Below, piece by piece: positions 10,301 to 15,303 of a DNA stretch of 18,172 nt. Made by a program: the position numbers and the translations under genes. Origin of the DNA: an uncultured Verrucomicrobiota bacterium. GTDB lineage: Bacteria; Verrucomicrobiota; Verrucomicrobiae; Verrucomicrobiales; DEV007. Positions within the stretch are counted from its first letter, which is position 1; the number at the start of each line of letters is the position of its first letter. Below the pieces are notes generated by a model. It saw only the letters and a program-made list of their open reading frames with translations, did no database searches and was not told the DNA's origin. The stretch spans positions 1 through 18,172 of the forward strand of contig CACJBM010000043.1 of assembly GCA_902591645.1 (NCBI GenBank), given 5' to 3'.

Positions 10301-10637
10301 GCAACTCATCCACTAACTTCTTATAAGCGCTAGGATCAGGATCCTTAATAAATCTATTAACCTCTTTGGGAGTTGGAGGCATTCCCCACAAATCAAAGTA
10401 GAGCCGGCGAATTAAAACTCTCCGGTCCGCTTCCTGGGACATGAACAATCCTTGTGCTTTTAATGTTGAAACAATGAATCGATCGATCGGGTTAGCCTTC
10501 TCTACAACTGGCAACTTAATGCCTCTCAAAGGCTCCCAGGACCACCAACCCTCCTTCACCTTCTCCTCAGCAAATGATCCCGATATCAACGCGAAAGCGG
10601 TAATTATTACAACAATGTCTGAGCATTTTGATAACAT
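7395..10637 (-). CDS. DUF1549/DUF1553 protein with two discoidin-like (F5/8 type C) insertions
   Basis: This 1080-residue exported protein has a signal peptide at about 1-23 (cleavage after S-F-A). The DUF1549 domain follows (about 48-270): N-P-I-D-R-F-I, R-R-L-Y-F-D-L-W-G-M-P-P-T, S-P-R-Y-G-E-R-W-A-R-H-W-L-D and a haem-type C-A-Q-C-H motif at 237-241. A charged coiled-coil segment (about 278-330) leads into two discoidin-like domains (about 333-475 and 476-640). Both carry K-W-V-Q-I-(D/E)-L and R-Y-(V/L)-R-L-x-A-T-K-L. A second coiled coil precedes DUF1553 (about 750-1060), with A-L-A-E-W-I, N-R-V-W-H-Y-H-F-G-R-G-I-V and N-R-R-R-L-D-A-E-S-L-R-D. Many relatives start with an extra cytochrome c-like PSCyt1 domain; it is absent here. 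The discoidin domains suggest binding to carbohydrate or cell surface. Function is otherwise unknown. Confidence 0.9.
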   Translation of the reverse strand: MLSKCSDIVVIITAFALISGSFAEEKVKEGWWSWEPLRGIKLPVVEKANPIDRFIVSTLKAQGLFMSQEADRRVLIRRLYFDLWGMPPTPKEVNRFIKDPDPSAYKKLVDELLLSPRYGERWARHWLDVVHYGETHGYDKDKPRPNAWPYRDYVIRAFNEDKPYSRFIKEQIAGDILWPDTVDGIVATGFIAAGPWDFIGHAEVPETKIDGKVARHLDRDDMVTTTMNTFTSLTAQCAQCHDHKRDPVTMEHYYSLQSVFAALDRADRPYDMKPDIALKRQNLREKKKETERGIAENKKKIDASRSPEIVALQNQIESIENKLKAAKGDQKGRSGRYGYHSQVASVQGTMKWVQIDLGSQRKISSVILAGADEYGFSDFGFPHRFRLEISTDSEFKDSKIIANNTGSDFPRPGSKPVILNGDGSKARYVRLTATKLWSRRMKGQPETNDWIFAMGEMAVISDKELLGAKEVTALDSIEAKERWGKSNLIDGIYGTHSLESLIASEKSKTNGYHSAFAKKISTRKWVQIELPEIQSIDKVVIYPARPTDFHKDTPGFGFPERFKILLSDREDMTGADTIIDETDSDYTNPGVDPVVFDIDTKRGRYLRLEATKLNHPKGSGGPMLALSEMRIYSGSKEISRNARVTSLDTINSGLWHRRNLVDGYTSRRLIVDDVTEGLLSLAKLQPDESENKLNELRVRLKDLQKSSIDPELIKEKESLAKSLSSINSEFNGLPKSKMVYAGTVHSGSGTFKGRGHTGGKPRDIFVLHRGEVTDPRDPVRPGTVPGIVPEISYQFNLPEDHKEGDRRVALAEWISHKENTLTWRSIVNRVWHYHFGRGIVDTPNDFGRIGSKPTHPELLDWLAIWFRDNGGSIKDLHRLILNSATYKQVSDHHQGNALIDVSNKYLWRQNRRRLDAESLRDTVLFVSGKMNFEMGGPSFKDFVIEKPQHSPHYQYHKYDPDDPLTHRRSVYRFIVRSQPQPFMDTFDCADPSQLVDKRGETTTALQALALLNNHFMVKMSQRFSENISKSPDPVRVAFVAALSRVPSKDELDLLRAYAERHGLAATCRIIFNLNEFSFID

Positions 10638-10713
10638 TTGATGCGAGAAAAAGTAGCGGTAATTGGAATGTCTAATTATTATCTAATTATCAGTGGATTT
10701 AGGAGAAATTAAA

Positions 10714-12678
10714 TTATTTTCTTTGTGCCCATTTCTGGATCAAATCTGTAGGCGCACCAAACTGAGGAGGAATCGGGAAATTAGGATCAATTGCGTCATC
10801 AGAGTGTCTCTCCTGCCAATGTTTTATGTCCAATTCGAAAGATTCTTTTGCACTGAATATTGTCGGCGAACTCTTAAAAGGATCTGACTTACTTATCCTC
10901 ACTACAACCAAGTTCAGGTCACCCATTTTTAATATTTTTGGAGGAATAATCCAATGCCCGAGTTTACTCTCTTCTAGCTGTATACCATTAAGGTAAACAA
11001 CAGAACCAGGAACCGATTCCCATATAAAAGATCGCTGAATGTCAGGTAATGCATCAGGAACTCGAATTAATGTTCTTAGGTCCAGATGCTTTGTAGCAAT
11101 CGATCTTGAAGAATGGAAATTTCCTCTGACGACCCAACCTTCCTTTGATCGGCGCAGATCAGGATTCACTGGTAGTTGCTCTGAAATTAATTCTCCAGTC
11201 GCCCACCGAACAGCATTGAATAGGAACCGCTGAAAATATGAGTCGTTTTTATTTTCAGGAAGGCTCAACAAAGTGGCACATGATCTACCGCTATCGGTTC
11301 TGGCAAAGGACCAGGCAAGTAACTCGGTAGATTCTTTACTATCTGTTTTTCCATAAAAAAGAGGAACGACCCCCTCATCTATTGCGAGAATATCTGAACC
11401 ACTTTCTACTGACCATTCATTACTCTTATATCCTGAAGTCAAGGGATGCCTTGCTTTACCTTGGGTCCATTCAATTTTCTGGATTCCCTTTTTGTCAGGC
11501 CCTTCATCGATACCAAACAAACCACGCTTAGTTGCAATGCAAGATTTCCCTGTTCCTATCACAGGTTTTGCCGCGGCCACATGATCTTGAATTAATTCAT
11601 TTACCTTCTCATCCTTAATATCATCAGCTAACAAAAGACAATCTGCATTACTTATATCATTCATTCCTTGTCCTGTATCTGACTCCACATAATCGACACG
11701 AAAATCAGCATCAAAGAAACGCCTAGCAAAACTATTCCATTCAAGGACCCTTTCGGATGAGGAAACAATAACTAGATGGGGCCGCTTATCATGCGTGAAA
11801 CTGAAAGGCTGACCTCCAATTATTTGATTGCTTGTTATAGTAGAACAAACATTCTCTTCAATGTGTCTAATTACCAGATCAAGACCTGTGAAATGGCTAA
11901 CATAAGGCCATTTTCCAGGATTATACATCACATCAGTTCCGTCCCGCAAGAGAACCGTGTTCATTCCACATCTTACCATTTGGCGCAAACCAAATGGCCT
12001 ACCAAGGACACACATGTTAGTATGCACACCGGCGAGAATGACATGCTTAATCTTATTATCCCTTAAAATATTCCAAACCACATCCCCTTCAGAAGCTACA
12101 AAGTCTTTTGCCAATATTTCAAGGGCCTGGTTCTGGCTAAGCCATGGAGTCCCCGGATTACGTCCTTCAGCTTCTAAACGCTCGGCCCATTGCTGATTCT
12201 CAAACTCGCCCTCGTCTTCTCCCCCATCTGACTGATCTATCGGATAAGAAGCTTTTTCCTCTCTAGGTATACGATGACACCATGAAGAAATTCCCTTTGG
12301 CAAGTCGGAAGCTACTGGGACTGCTAATGCTCGTTTCCTCGCGTCATGATCCTTATAGTTAGGCATGCAGTCGCTCGGAGAATGAATGATCGTGACTCCA
12401 GATTTCCTGAGAGATTTTATAACCTCATTCAATCGAGGAGCAAACTCATTAACTCTGCGCACGGCAGTGATCGAATGGTGAGAGTCCCACATATCACAAA
12501 TAACAATAGCCACTTCACTAGGCTTCCATTCGACCTTTTGCCAACTATGAACAGAACGGACACTATTTCTTAAAGTAAGATTCAAAGTTTCTGCGTTAAG
12601 GTTCGTAGTACTGATGCCGATCAAAAGAAAATTAATAAAACACGCCAAAAATGATAAGTTCACAAATCCTCTAATCAT
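10714..12678 (-). CDS. Exported isochorismatase-like cysteine hydrolase fused to a ThuA-like domain
   Basis: This 654-residue protein has a signal peptide (about 1-29, ending N-L-N-A). An isochorismatase-like domain (about 52-285) carries the expected triad: Asp62 in V-I-C-D-M-W-D, Lys191 in I-L-A-K-D-F and nucleophile Cys223 in H-T-N-M-C-V-L-G-R-P-F-G. A second domain (about 298-500) resembles the ThuA/glutamine-amidotransferase fold, with H-L-V-I-V-S-S, D-C-L-L-L-A-D-D and a closing F-N-A-V-R-W-A-T-G-E. A C-terminal β-rich domain (about 510-654) looks like a galactose-binding-type module. Isochorismatase-like enzymes hydrolyse amides, or in isochorismatase itself a vinyl ether; no substrate can be assigned. 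It is the first gene of the four-gene exported set, 76 bp upstream of the DUF1553 gene with no terminator visible between them. The ATG at 12678 is followed directly by the signal peptide. Confidence 0.85.
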   Translation of the reverse strand: MIRGFVNLSFLACFINFLLIGISTTNLNAETLNLTLRNSVRSVHSWQKVEWKPSEVAIVICDMWDSHHSITAVRRVNEFAPRLNEVIKSLRKSGVTIIHSPSDCMPNYKDHDARKRALAVPVASDLPKGISSWCHRIPREEKASYPIDQSDGGEDEGEFENQQWAERLEAEGRNPGTPWLSQNQALEILAKDFVASEGDVVWNILRDNKIKHVILAGVHTNMCVLGRPFGLRQMVRCGMNTVLLRDGTDVMYNPGKWPYVSHFTGLDLVIRHIEENVCSTITSNQIIGGQPFSFTHDKRPHLVIVSSSERVLEWNSFARRFFDADFRVDYVESDTGQGMNDISNADCLLLADDIKDEKVNELIQDHVAAAKPVIGTGKSCIATKRGLFGIDEGPDKKGIQKIEWTQGKARHPLTSGYKSNEWSVESGSDILAIDEGVVPLFYGKTDSKESTELLAWSFARTDSGRSCATLLSLPENKNDSYFQRFLFNAVRWATGELISEQLPVNPDLRRSKEGWVVRGNFHSSRSIATKHLDLRTLIRVPDALPDIQRSFIWESVPGSVVYLNGIQLEESKLGHWIIPPKILKMGDLNLVVVRISKSDPFKSSPTIFSAKESFELDIKHWQERHSDDAIDPNFPIPPQFGAPTDLIQKWAQRK

Positions 12679-12686
12679 GAATTAAA

Positions 12687-12703
12687 TTCTGAAGGATTCA
12701 GAA
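12687..12703 (-). promoter_or_regulatory. Leader hairpin before the isochorismatase/ThuA gene
   Basis: A perfect 7-bp stem with a 3-nt loop (TTCTGAA-TCC-TTCAGAA on the minus strand) ends 8 nt before the ATG at 12678, where a ribosome-binding site would be expected. No Shine-Dalgarno sequence is present. It resembles the hairpin before the gene starting at 109. No U-run follows, so it is not a terminator. Confidence 0.4.
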
Positions 12704-12982
12704 CCCTTAATCAAGCGATGAACACTAAGAAATAACATCTTTGATGACCTATGACGTCAGTAAAAGTGATACACTCTACTATTACAGTGTTAGCCGATTC
12801 GTTCAAGCTTATTCACCTCCATTTTCCTCCAACTGACAACACAAAGTGACAACAAGTCATGCATCGTTTGTGTCTTTTGCCTCCCTCCAAAGCTCATGGC
12901 TCAGAGGATCAAAATGCAGGGGATCTTTTCTTCCGATAGGGTTCTAATGATTCATTGAATTCTTTGATGAATTATTAGGACG

Positions 12983-13074
12983 CAACTCCCAAACCTTCGA
13001 GGAGGGGCCACGGGTGGGGTGGCGGTTTTTTTGTGCGAGGCGTGTTGTATATATGTAGGGAGTAAGAAAAAAAA
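12983..13074. repeat. 92-bp intergenic repeat, copy A
   Basis: This stretch begins CAACTCCCAAACC and ends GTAGGGAGTAAG plus an A-run. It matches copy B (14159-14250) in the same orientation at about 92% by eye: five substitutions plus two one-base length differences. The core GCCAC-GGGTGGG-GTGGC forms a 5-bp hairpin followed by GG and seven T on the plus strand. It lies just downstream of the lipoprotein gene. Confidence 0.9.
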
Positions 13075-13104
13075 TCCTAAAATTACCAAGTTCTTTCCTA
13101 ATTA

Positions 13105-13437
13105 TTAAAAGTTGGAATTGGAACTGGTCATTTTGCCTTTTTCGTCAAAGGACCTCATTCTAATAAACTTACCCTCCTTGAACACAAATTCCCATGCCCG
13201 TTGCCCGTTTTCATACAATTCAAAACTTATACCTGTATAAGGTGTTTCTGAACCTTTGAGATATTTCAGTCCTTCACGTTCTTCTAATTTATTATAATCA
13301 TAAGCTCTCGCTAACTCTTCCTCAGAAAGTAAATTAACTATTGGATCTACTATTGTTTCACCAACAGGCTTCTCCCCACACCCCCCAAGAAGCAGGGGCA
13401 GTGATACTAACAAGACTAACAGGCGTAAGGGTTTCAT
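13105..13437 (-). CDS. Small lipoprotein with a MORN-like repeat (YwqK-type)
   Basis: This is a 110-residue protein with a lipoprotein signal peptide: hydrophobic stretch, then L-G-G-C with the lipidated Cys at 20. The mature part contains Y-L-K-G-S-E-T-P-Y-T-G (about 58-68) followed by one Y-E-N-G-Q-R repeat unit and F-K-E-G-K-F. This is the degenerate MORN-like pattern that databases often call 'YwqK family antitoxin'. That name is by similarity only, and no toxin is visible nearby. It is a shorter paralogue of the protein encoded just upstream: both share (G/E)-R-E-G-x-x-Y-L-K-G-S-(D/E)-T-P-Y-T-G. The start lies 3 nt after the upstream stop, so the two are almost certainly co-transcribed. 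Confidence 0.8.
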   Translation of the reverse strand: MKPLRLLVLLVSLPLLLGGCGEKPVGETIVDPIVNLLSEEELARAYDYNKLEEREGLKYLKGSETPYTGISFELYENGQRAWEFVFKEGKFIRMRSFDEKGKMTSSNSNF

Positions 13438-13440
13438 GGG

Positions 13441-14019
13441 TTATTTTAAGCCAGTCTCTTCAAATGAATTTACTGACTCACCTTTGCTGTTCCAAAACTT
13501 TGCAGAACCTTCGACCTCCTCACCGTCCTTGTAGTTTACTTCCTTCTTCTTCTGTCCGTTTTTATGCCAAGCAAATCCCAGCCCCTCTGGCTCACCATTC
13601 TTGAAGTTTGCTTCCGTCTCCTTTTGTCCATTTTTATACCAAGTAATAAATGCTCCGTCAAACTTACCATTCTTGAAGTTAATTTCTGACTGCTTTCCAT
13701 TTTTATATAATCTAAAAACCTTGCCTGTGTAAGGAGTGTCTGAGCCTTTTAGATAAATGATACCTTCACGCCCTTCAGTATTATTATAATTAACACCCTC
13801 TGGTTTAGCCAAAGAACTAATGAACTCATTGTCTTCCTTGGATAACTTGTCTGCAGGAACCTCAAAGACCTTGCCCGACTTCAGCTTAAGTTTAACAATT
13901 CCTTTTTCGTTAGATACAAACTCAGCTTCCACTTCTTTGCCATTTACAGCAGTCCAAGTTCTCAACTCTGCATGACACACTGATCCCAGAACAATGAAAA
14001 ATAGTATTAGAATCCTCAT
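13441..14019 (-). CDS. Exported SHD1-domain protein with MORN-like repeats
   Basis: This 192-residue protein has a signal peptide (about 1-17, ending C-H-A). An SHD1-like domain (about 20-68) follows: R-T-W-T, G-K-E-V-E-A-E-F, V-K-L-K-L-K-S-G-K and V-P-A-D-K-L-S-K-E-D. It is common in exported proteins of Planctomycetota and Verrucomicrobiota. After Y-L-K-G-S-D-T-P-Y-T-G (about 89-99) come tandem units Y-K-N-G-K-Q, Y-K-N-G-Q-K-E and H-K-N-G-Q-K, each followed by (F/Y)-K-(N/D)-G (about 105-170). Such repeats form β-hairpin stacks, often in protein-protein contacts. The Cys at 15 does not fit a lipobox, so this copy is probably secreted or periplasmic. It is the first gene of a two-gene unit. 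The function is unknown. Confidence 0.8.
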   Translation of the reverse strand: MRILILFFIVLGSVCHAELRTWTAVNGKEVEAEFVSNEKGIVKLKLKSGKVFEVPADKLSKEDNEFISSLAKPEGVNYNNTEGREGIIYLKGSDTPYTGKVFRLYKNGKQSEINFKNGKFDGAFITWYKNGQKETEANFKNGEPEGLGFAWHKNGQKKKEVNYKDGEEVEGSAKFWNSKGESVNSFEETGLK

Positions 14020-14077
14020 CCCAAAACCCTAACACCGCACAACGAACGGACCAATTACAAAATCCACCGAAGATTAT

Positions 14078-14158
14078 AACGGGGACAGGGGCTGGGGGCT
14101 CAGTGATCACCAACCACCGCTAATGGTCCACGGCACATGGACAGGGGGCATGGATCCC
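14078..14158. repeat. GC-rich G-run segment, possibly a REP-like remnant
   Basis: A compact GC-rich block sits in AT-rich DNA. It holds a near-direct repeat, GGACAGGGG-C-TGG at 14083 and GGACAGGGGGCATGG at 14139. Between them is a GTCCA-(7 nt)-TGGAC hairpin at 14126-14142, and a GGGG/CCCC pairing lies at the right end. G-run/hairpin blocks of this type occur as REP-like elements moved by REP-associated transposases in related bacteria, but no transposase is present. The class is an inference. Confidence 0.4.
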
Positions 14159-14250
14159 CAACTTCCAAAACCTTCGAGGAGGGGCCACGGGTGGGGTGGC
14201 CATTTTTTTTGTGCGAGGTGTGCTGTATATATGTAGGGAGTAAGAAAAAA
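14159..14250. repeat. 92-bp intergenic repeat, copy B
   Basis: This is the second copy of the repeat at 12983-13074, in the same orientation, starting CAACTTCCAAAACC. Here the hairpin is 6 bp (GGCCAC-GGGTGGG-GTGGCC), followed by A and eight T on the plus strand, which looks like an intrinsic terminator for that strand although no plus-strand gene is present. Together the copies bracket the two MORN-like genes. The flanking sequences differ on both sides, so the edges are well defined. Confidence 0.9.
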
Positions 14251-14376
14251 TTAATAAATAAAAGAAAAGCCCTCAACGTAATGATCTCCATTTTATAACT
14301 GAAATTAGCTATCTATAAATATTTTAAGGAGAAGAACGATTAAACCTCCTTCATTTGAAGCAACACATCCTTGTGC

Positions 14377-14562
14377 TCAATCATCTTCTGTGTAGGGCAC
14401 TACCTTCACTATCTTATAGCCAATTAATTGAGCTATCACTTCTGCATCTTCAATTGATTTGATATCTTCGATAAGTCTAGGATTACTTACTTGACGTAAC
14501 AAACTAAACTTACCGTTCTTCTGTTCAAAGAGCCACGCATGTTTCTTTCTTCTATACGACAT
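14377..14562 (-). CDS. Hypothetical 61-residue protein
   Basis: I do not recognise this protein. It starts with a basic segment (S-Y-R-R-K-K-H-A-W-L-F-E) and continues with an amphipathic stretch (I-E-D-I-K-S-I-E-D-A-E-V-I-A-Q-L-I-G). It ends acidic (Y-T-E-D-D). It has no signal peptide, membrane segment or metal-binding motif. The composition looks like a real soluble protein rather than a chance frame, and it is collinear with its neighbours, but no ribosome-binding site precedes the ATG. Confidence 0.5.
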   Translation of the reverse strand: MSYRRKKHAWLFEQKNGKFSLLRQVSNPRLIEDIKSIEDAEVIAQLIGYKIVKVVPYTEDD

Positions 14563-14582
14563 AATTTAAACTAATCTATAAT

Positions 14583-14708
14583 CTAAGCCGCTCCATTGTT
14601 TCTCTTCCAATTCTTTACTATCTTTCCATGATCTGGGTCTCGTCCCTCTTTTGCAGCTTTTTTTTCTTCATTCAAAATTAGCGCCGTAAGCTCTTTACTC
14701 CGTTTTTC
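14583..14708 (-). pseudogene. Short open stretch with a good ribosome-binding site but no start codon
   Basis: An open frame of 41 codons ends at TAG (14585-14583) and reads S-K-E-L-T-A-L-I-L-N-E-E, then K-E-G-R-D-P-D-H-G and W-K-R-N-N-G-A-A, which looks protein-like. The sequence AAGGAG (14717-14712) lies 9 nt before a CGG codon followed by S-K-E-L, exactly where an ATG would be expected. Either the start codon has been lost or translation begins at the TTG at 14675. It may also be chance. Confidence 0.35.
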
Positions 14709-14730
14709 TTACTCCTTTTTTAGTGAAACT

Positions 14731-15093
14731 TTAAAGAGTGATTTTATTTAATTTCTCCTCTAAAGAAATTAGTGAGCTCTGAATATCCTTCACCCAAAAC
14801 CACTCATAAAATGTTGCTGTTCCTGGCCCACCTGAATCAAAAAATTCTTTCATATAGTGACCACTTAGATCCCCACACGCCTCTTGAAATTTCTCAAAGT
14901 ATTTTATTCTCATTTCATAAACTAAATCTTCATCATCTATTGCCCCCACGGCGGGCGGATCAAACAATTCCTCAGCGGGCCCCAGCACAGCACTATCCCC
15001 TAAATCGATAATAGCTAAAACATGAGAGCAAAAATCTTCCCATAGATTACAGTCTGCATCACAGTATGGACATTTTATTTCTTCTTCACTCAT
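14731..15093 (-). CDS. Acidic hypothetical protein with N-terminal Cys cluster
   Basis: This 120-residue protein belongs to no family I can name. Near the N-terminus four cysteines and a histidine are spaced C-x2-C-x3-C-x6-C-x-H (residues 8-24), a plausible zinc site. The rest is soluble, with aromatic and acidic patches and G-G-P-G-T-A-T-F-Y-E-W-F near residue 90. It has about 26 Asp+Glu against 8 Lys+Arg, so it is strongly acidic. It has no signal peptide. It lies downstream of hsdR with the broken small gene between. The function is unknown. Confidence 0.7.
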   Translation of the reverse strand: MSEEEIKCPYCDADCNLWEDFCSHVLAIIDLGDSAVLGPAEELFDPPAVGAIDDEDLVYEMRIKYFEKFQEACGDLSGHYMKEFFDSGGPGTATFYEWFWVKDIQSSLISLEEKLNKITL

Positions 15094-15110
15094 TTAATAA
15101 TTAAATCCTA

Positions 15111-15274
15111 TCAGTCTGGTTTATGGATATATTCTGAATAATCAAAGGAATTACCACTTTCAATGTCATAAGGAGAATAAACACTGTAAACTTCCCCACC
15201 ATCTCCGATTTCAGCTTCAAAATCTAATCATTCAGTAGATTTGAATAAAGCTCTTTCAATCTCTCGTCTGTCAT
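15111..15274 (-). pseudogene. Small acidic gene broken by a single frameshift
   Basis: From the ATG at 15274 the frame reads M-T-D-E-R-L-K-E-L-Y-S-N-L-L-N-D and meets TAG at 15226-15224. In the next frame protein-like sequence resumes at once with D-F-E-A-E-I-G-D-G-G-E-V-Y-S-V-Y and ends at TGA (15113-15111). Inserting one base, for example GATTAG to GATTTAG near 15225, restores a continuous acidic product of about 54 residues. So it is either a recent pseudogene or a sequencing error. I do not recognise the product. It starts 30 nt after the hsdR stop codon. Confidence 0.6.
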
Positions 15275-15303
15275 TTTCTTTTAATCGCAATCAAATACAT
15301 TAA

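Larger units (their letters stand above)
12679..13104 (-). other. Intergenic region, 426 bp
   Basis: I see no gene here. It holds the leader of the isochorismatase/ThuA operon on its left side, including the hairpin at 12687-12703, and repeat copy A (12983-13074). An 8-bp palindrome TGACGTCA lies at about 12751-12758, preceded by a direct repeat of ATGAC, which could be an operator. A TGACAACA-like sequence occurs twice near 12832-12855. No promoter hexamers could be chosen with confidence. Confidence 0.5.
14020..14376 (-). other. Intergenic region, 357 bp
   Basis: No gene is supported here. The right part is AT-rich DNA downstream of the 61-residue gene. The centre holds repeat copy B (14159-14250). 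The left part (14078-14158) is a GC-rich, G-run-rich segment. The leader of the SHD1 gene (14020-14070) has no recognisable ribosome-binding site. Confidence 0.5.

Noticed and set aside
9882..10316. Plus-strand open frame of 144 codons
   Set aside because: It lies wholly inside the DUF1549 coding region, whose motifs are unambiguous, and its translation shows no domain or sensible composition.
12910..12960. tRNA fragment suggested by GGGTTCTAATG
   Set aside because: No acceptor or anticodon stems can be formed around it.
13008..13040. True plus-strand terminators in the repeats
   Set aside because: Hairpin plus T-run has the right form, but no plus-strand gene ends nearby, so I list it only as part of the repeat.
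13105..14019. Toxin-antitoxin pair, because such repeats are often named YwqK antitoxin
   Set aside because: Both proteins are exported paralogues with no toxin domain, so the database name does not support a toxin-antitoxin role.
12983..14250. Integron cassettes with attC sites
   Set aside because: The CAAC/GTTG-like ends are not kept in both copies (copy B has GCTG), the repeat does not fold like an attC site, and no integrase is present.
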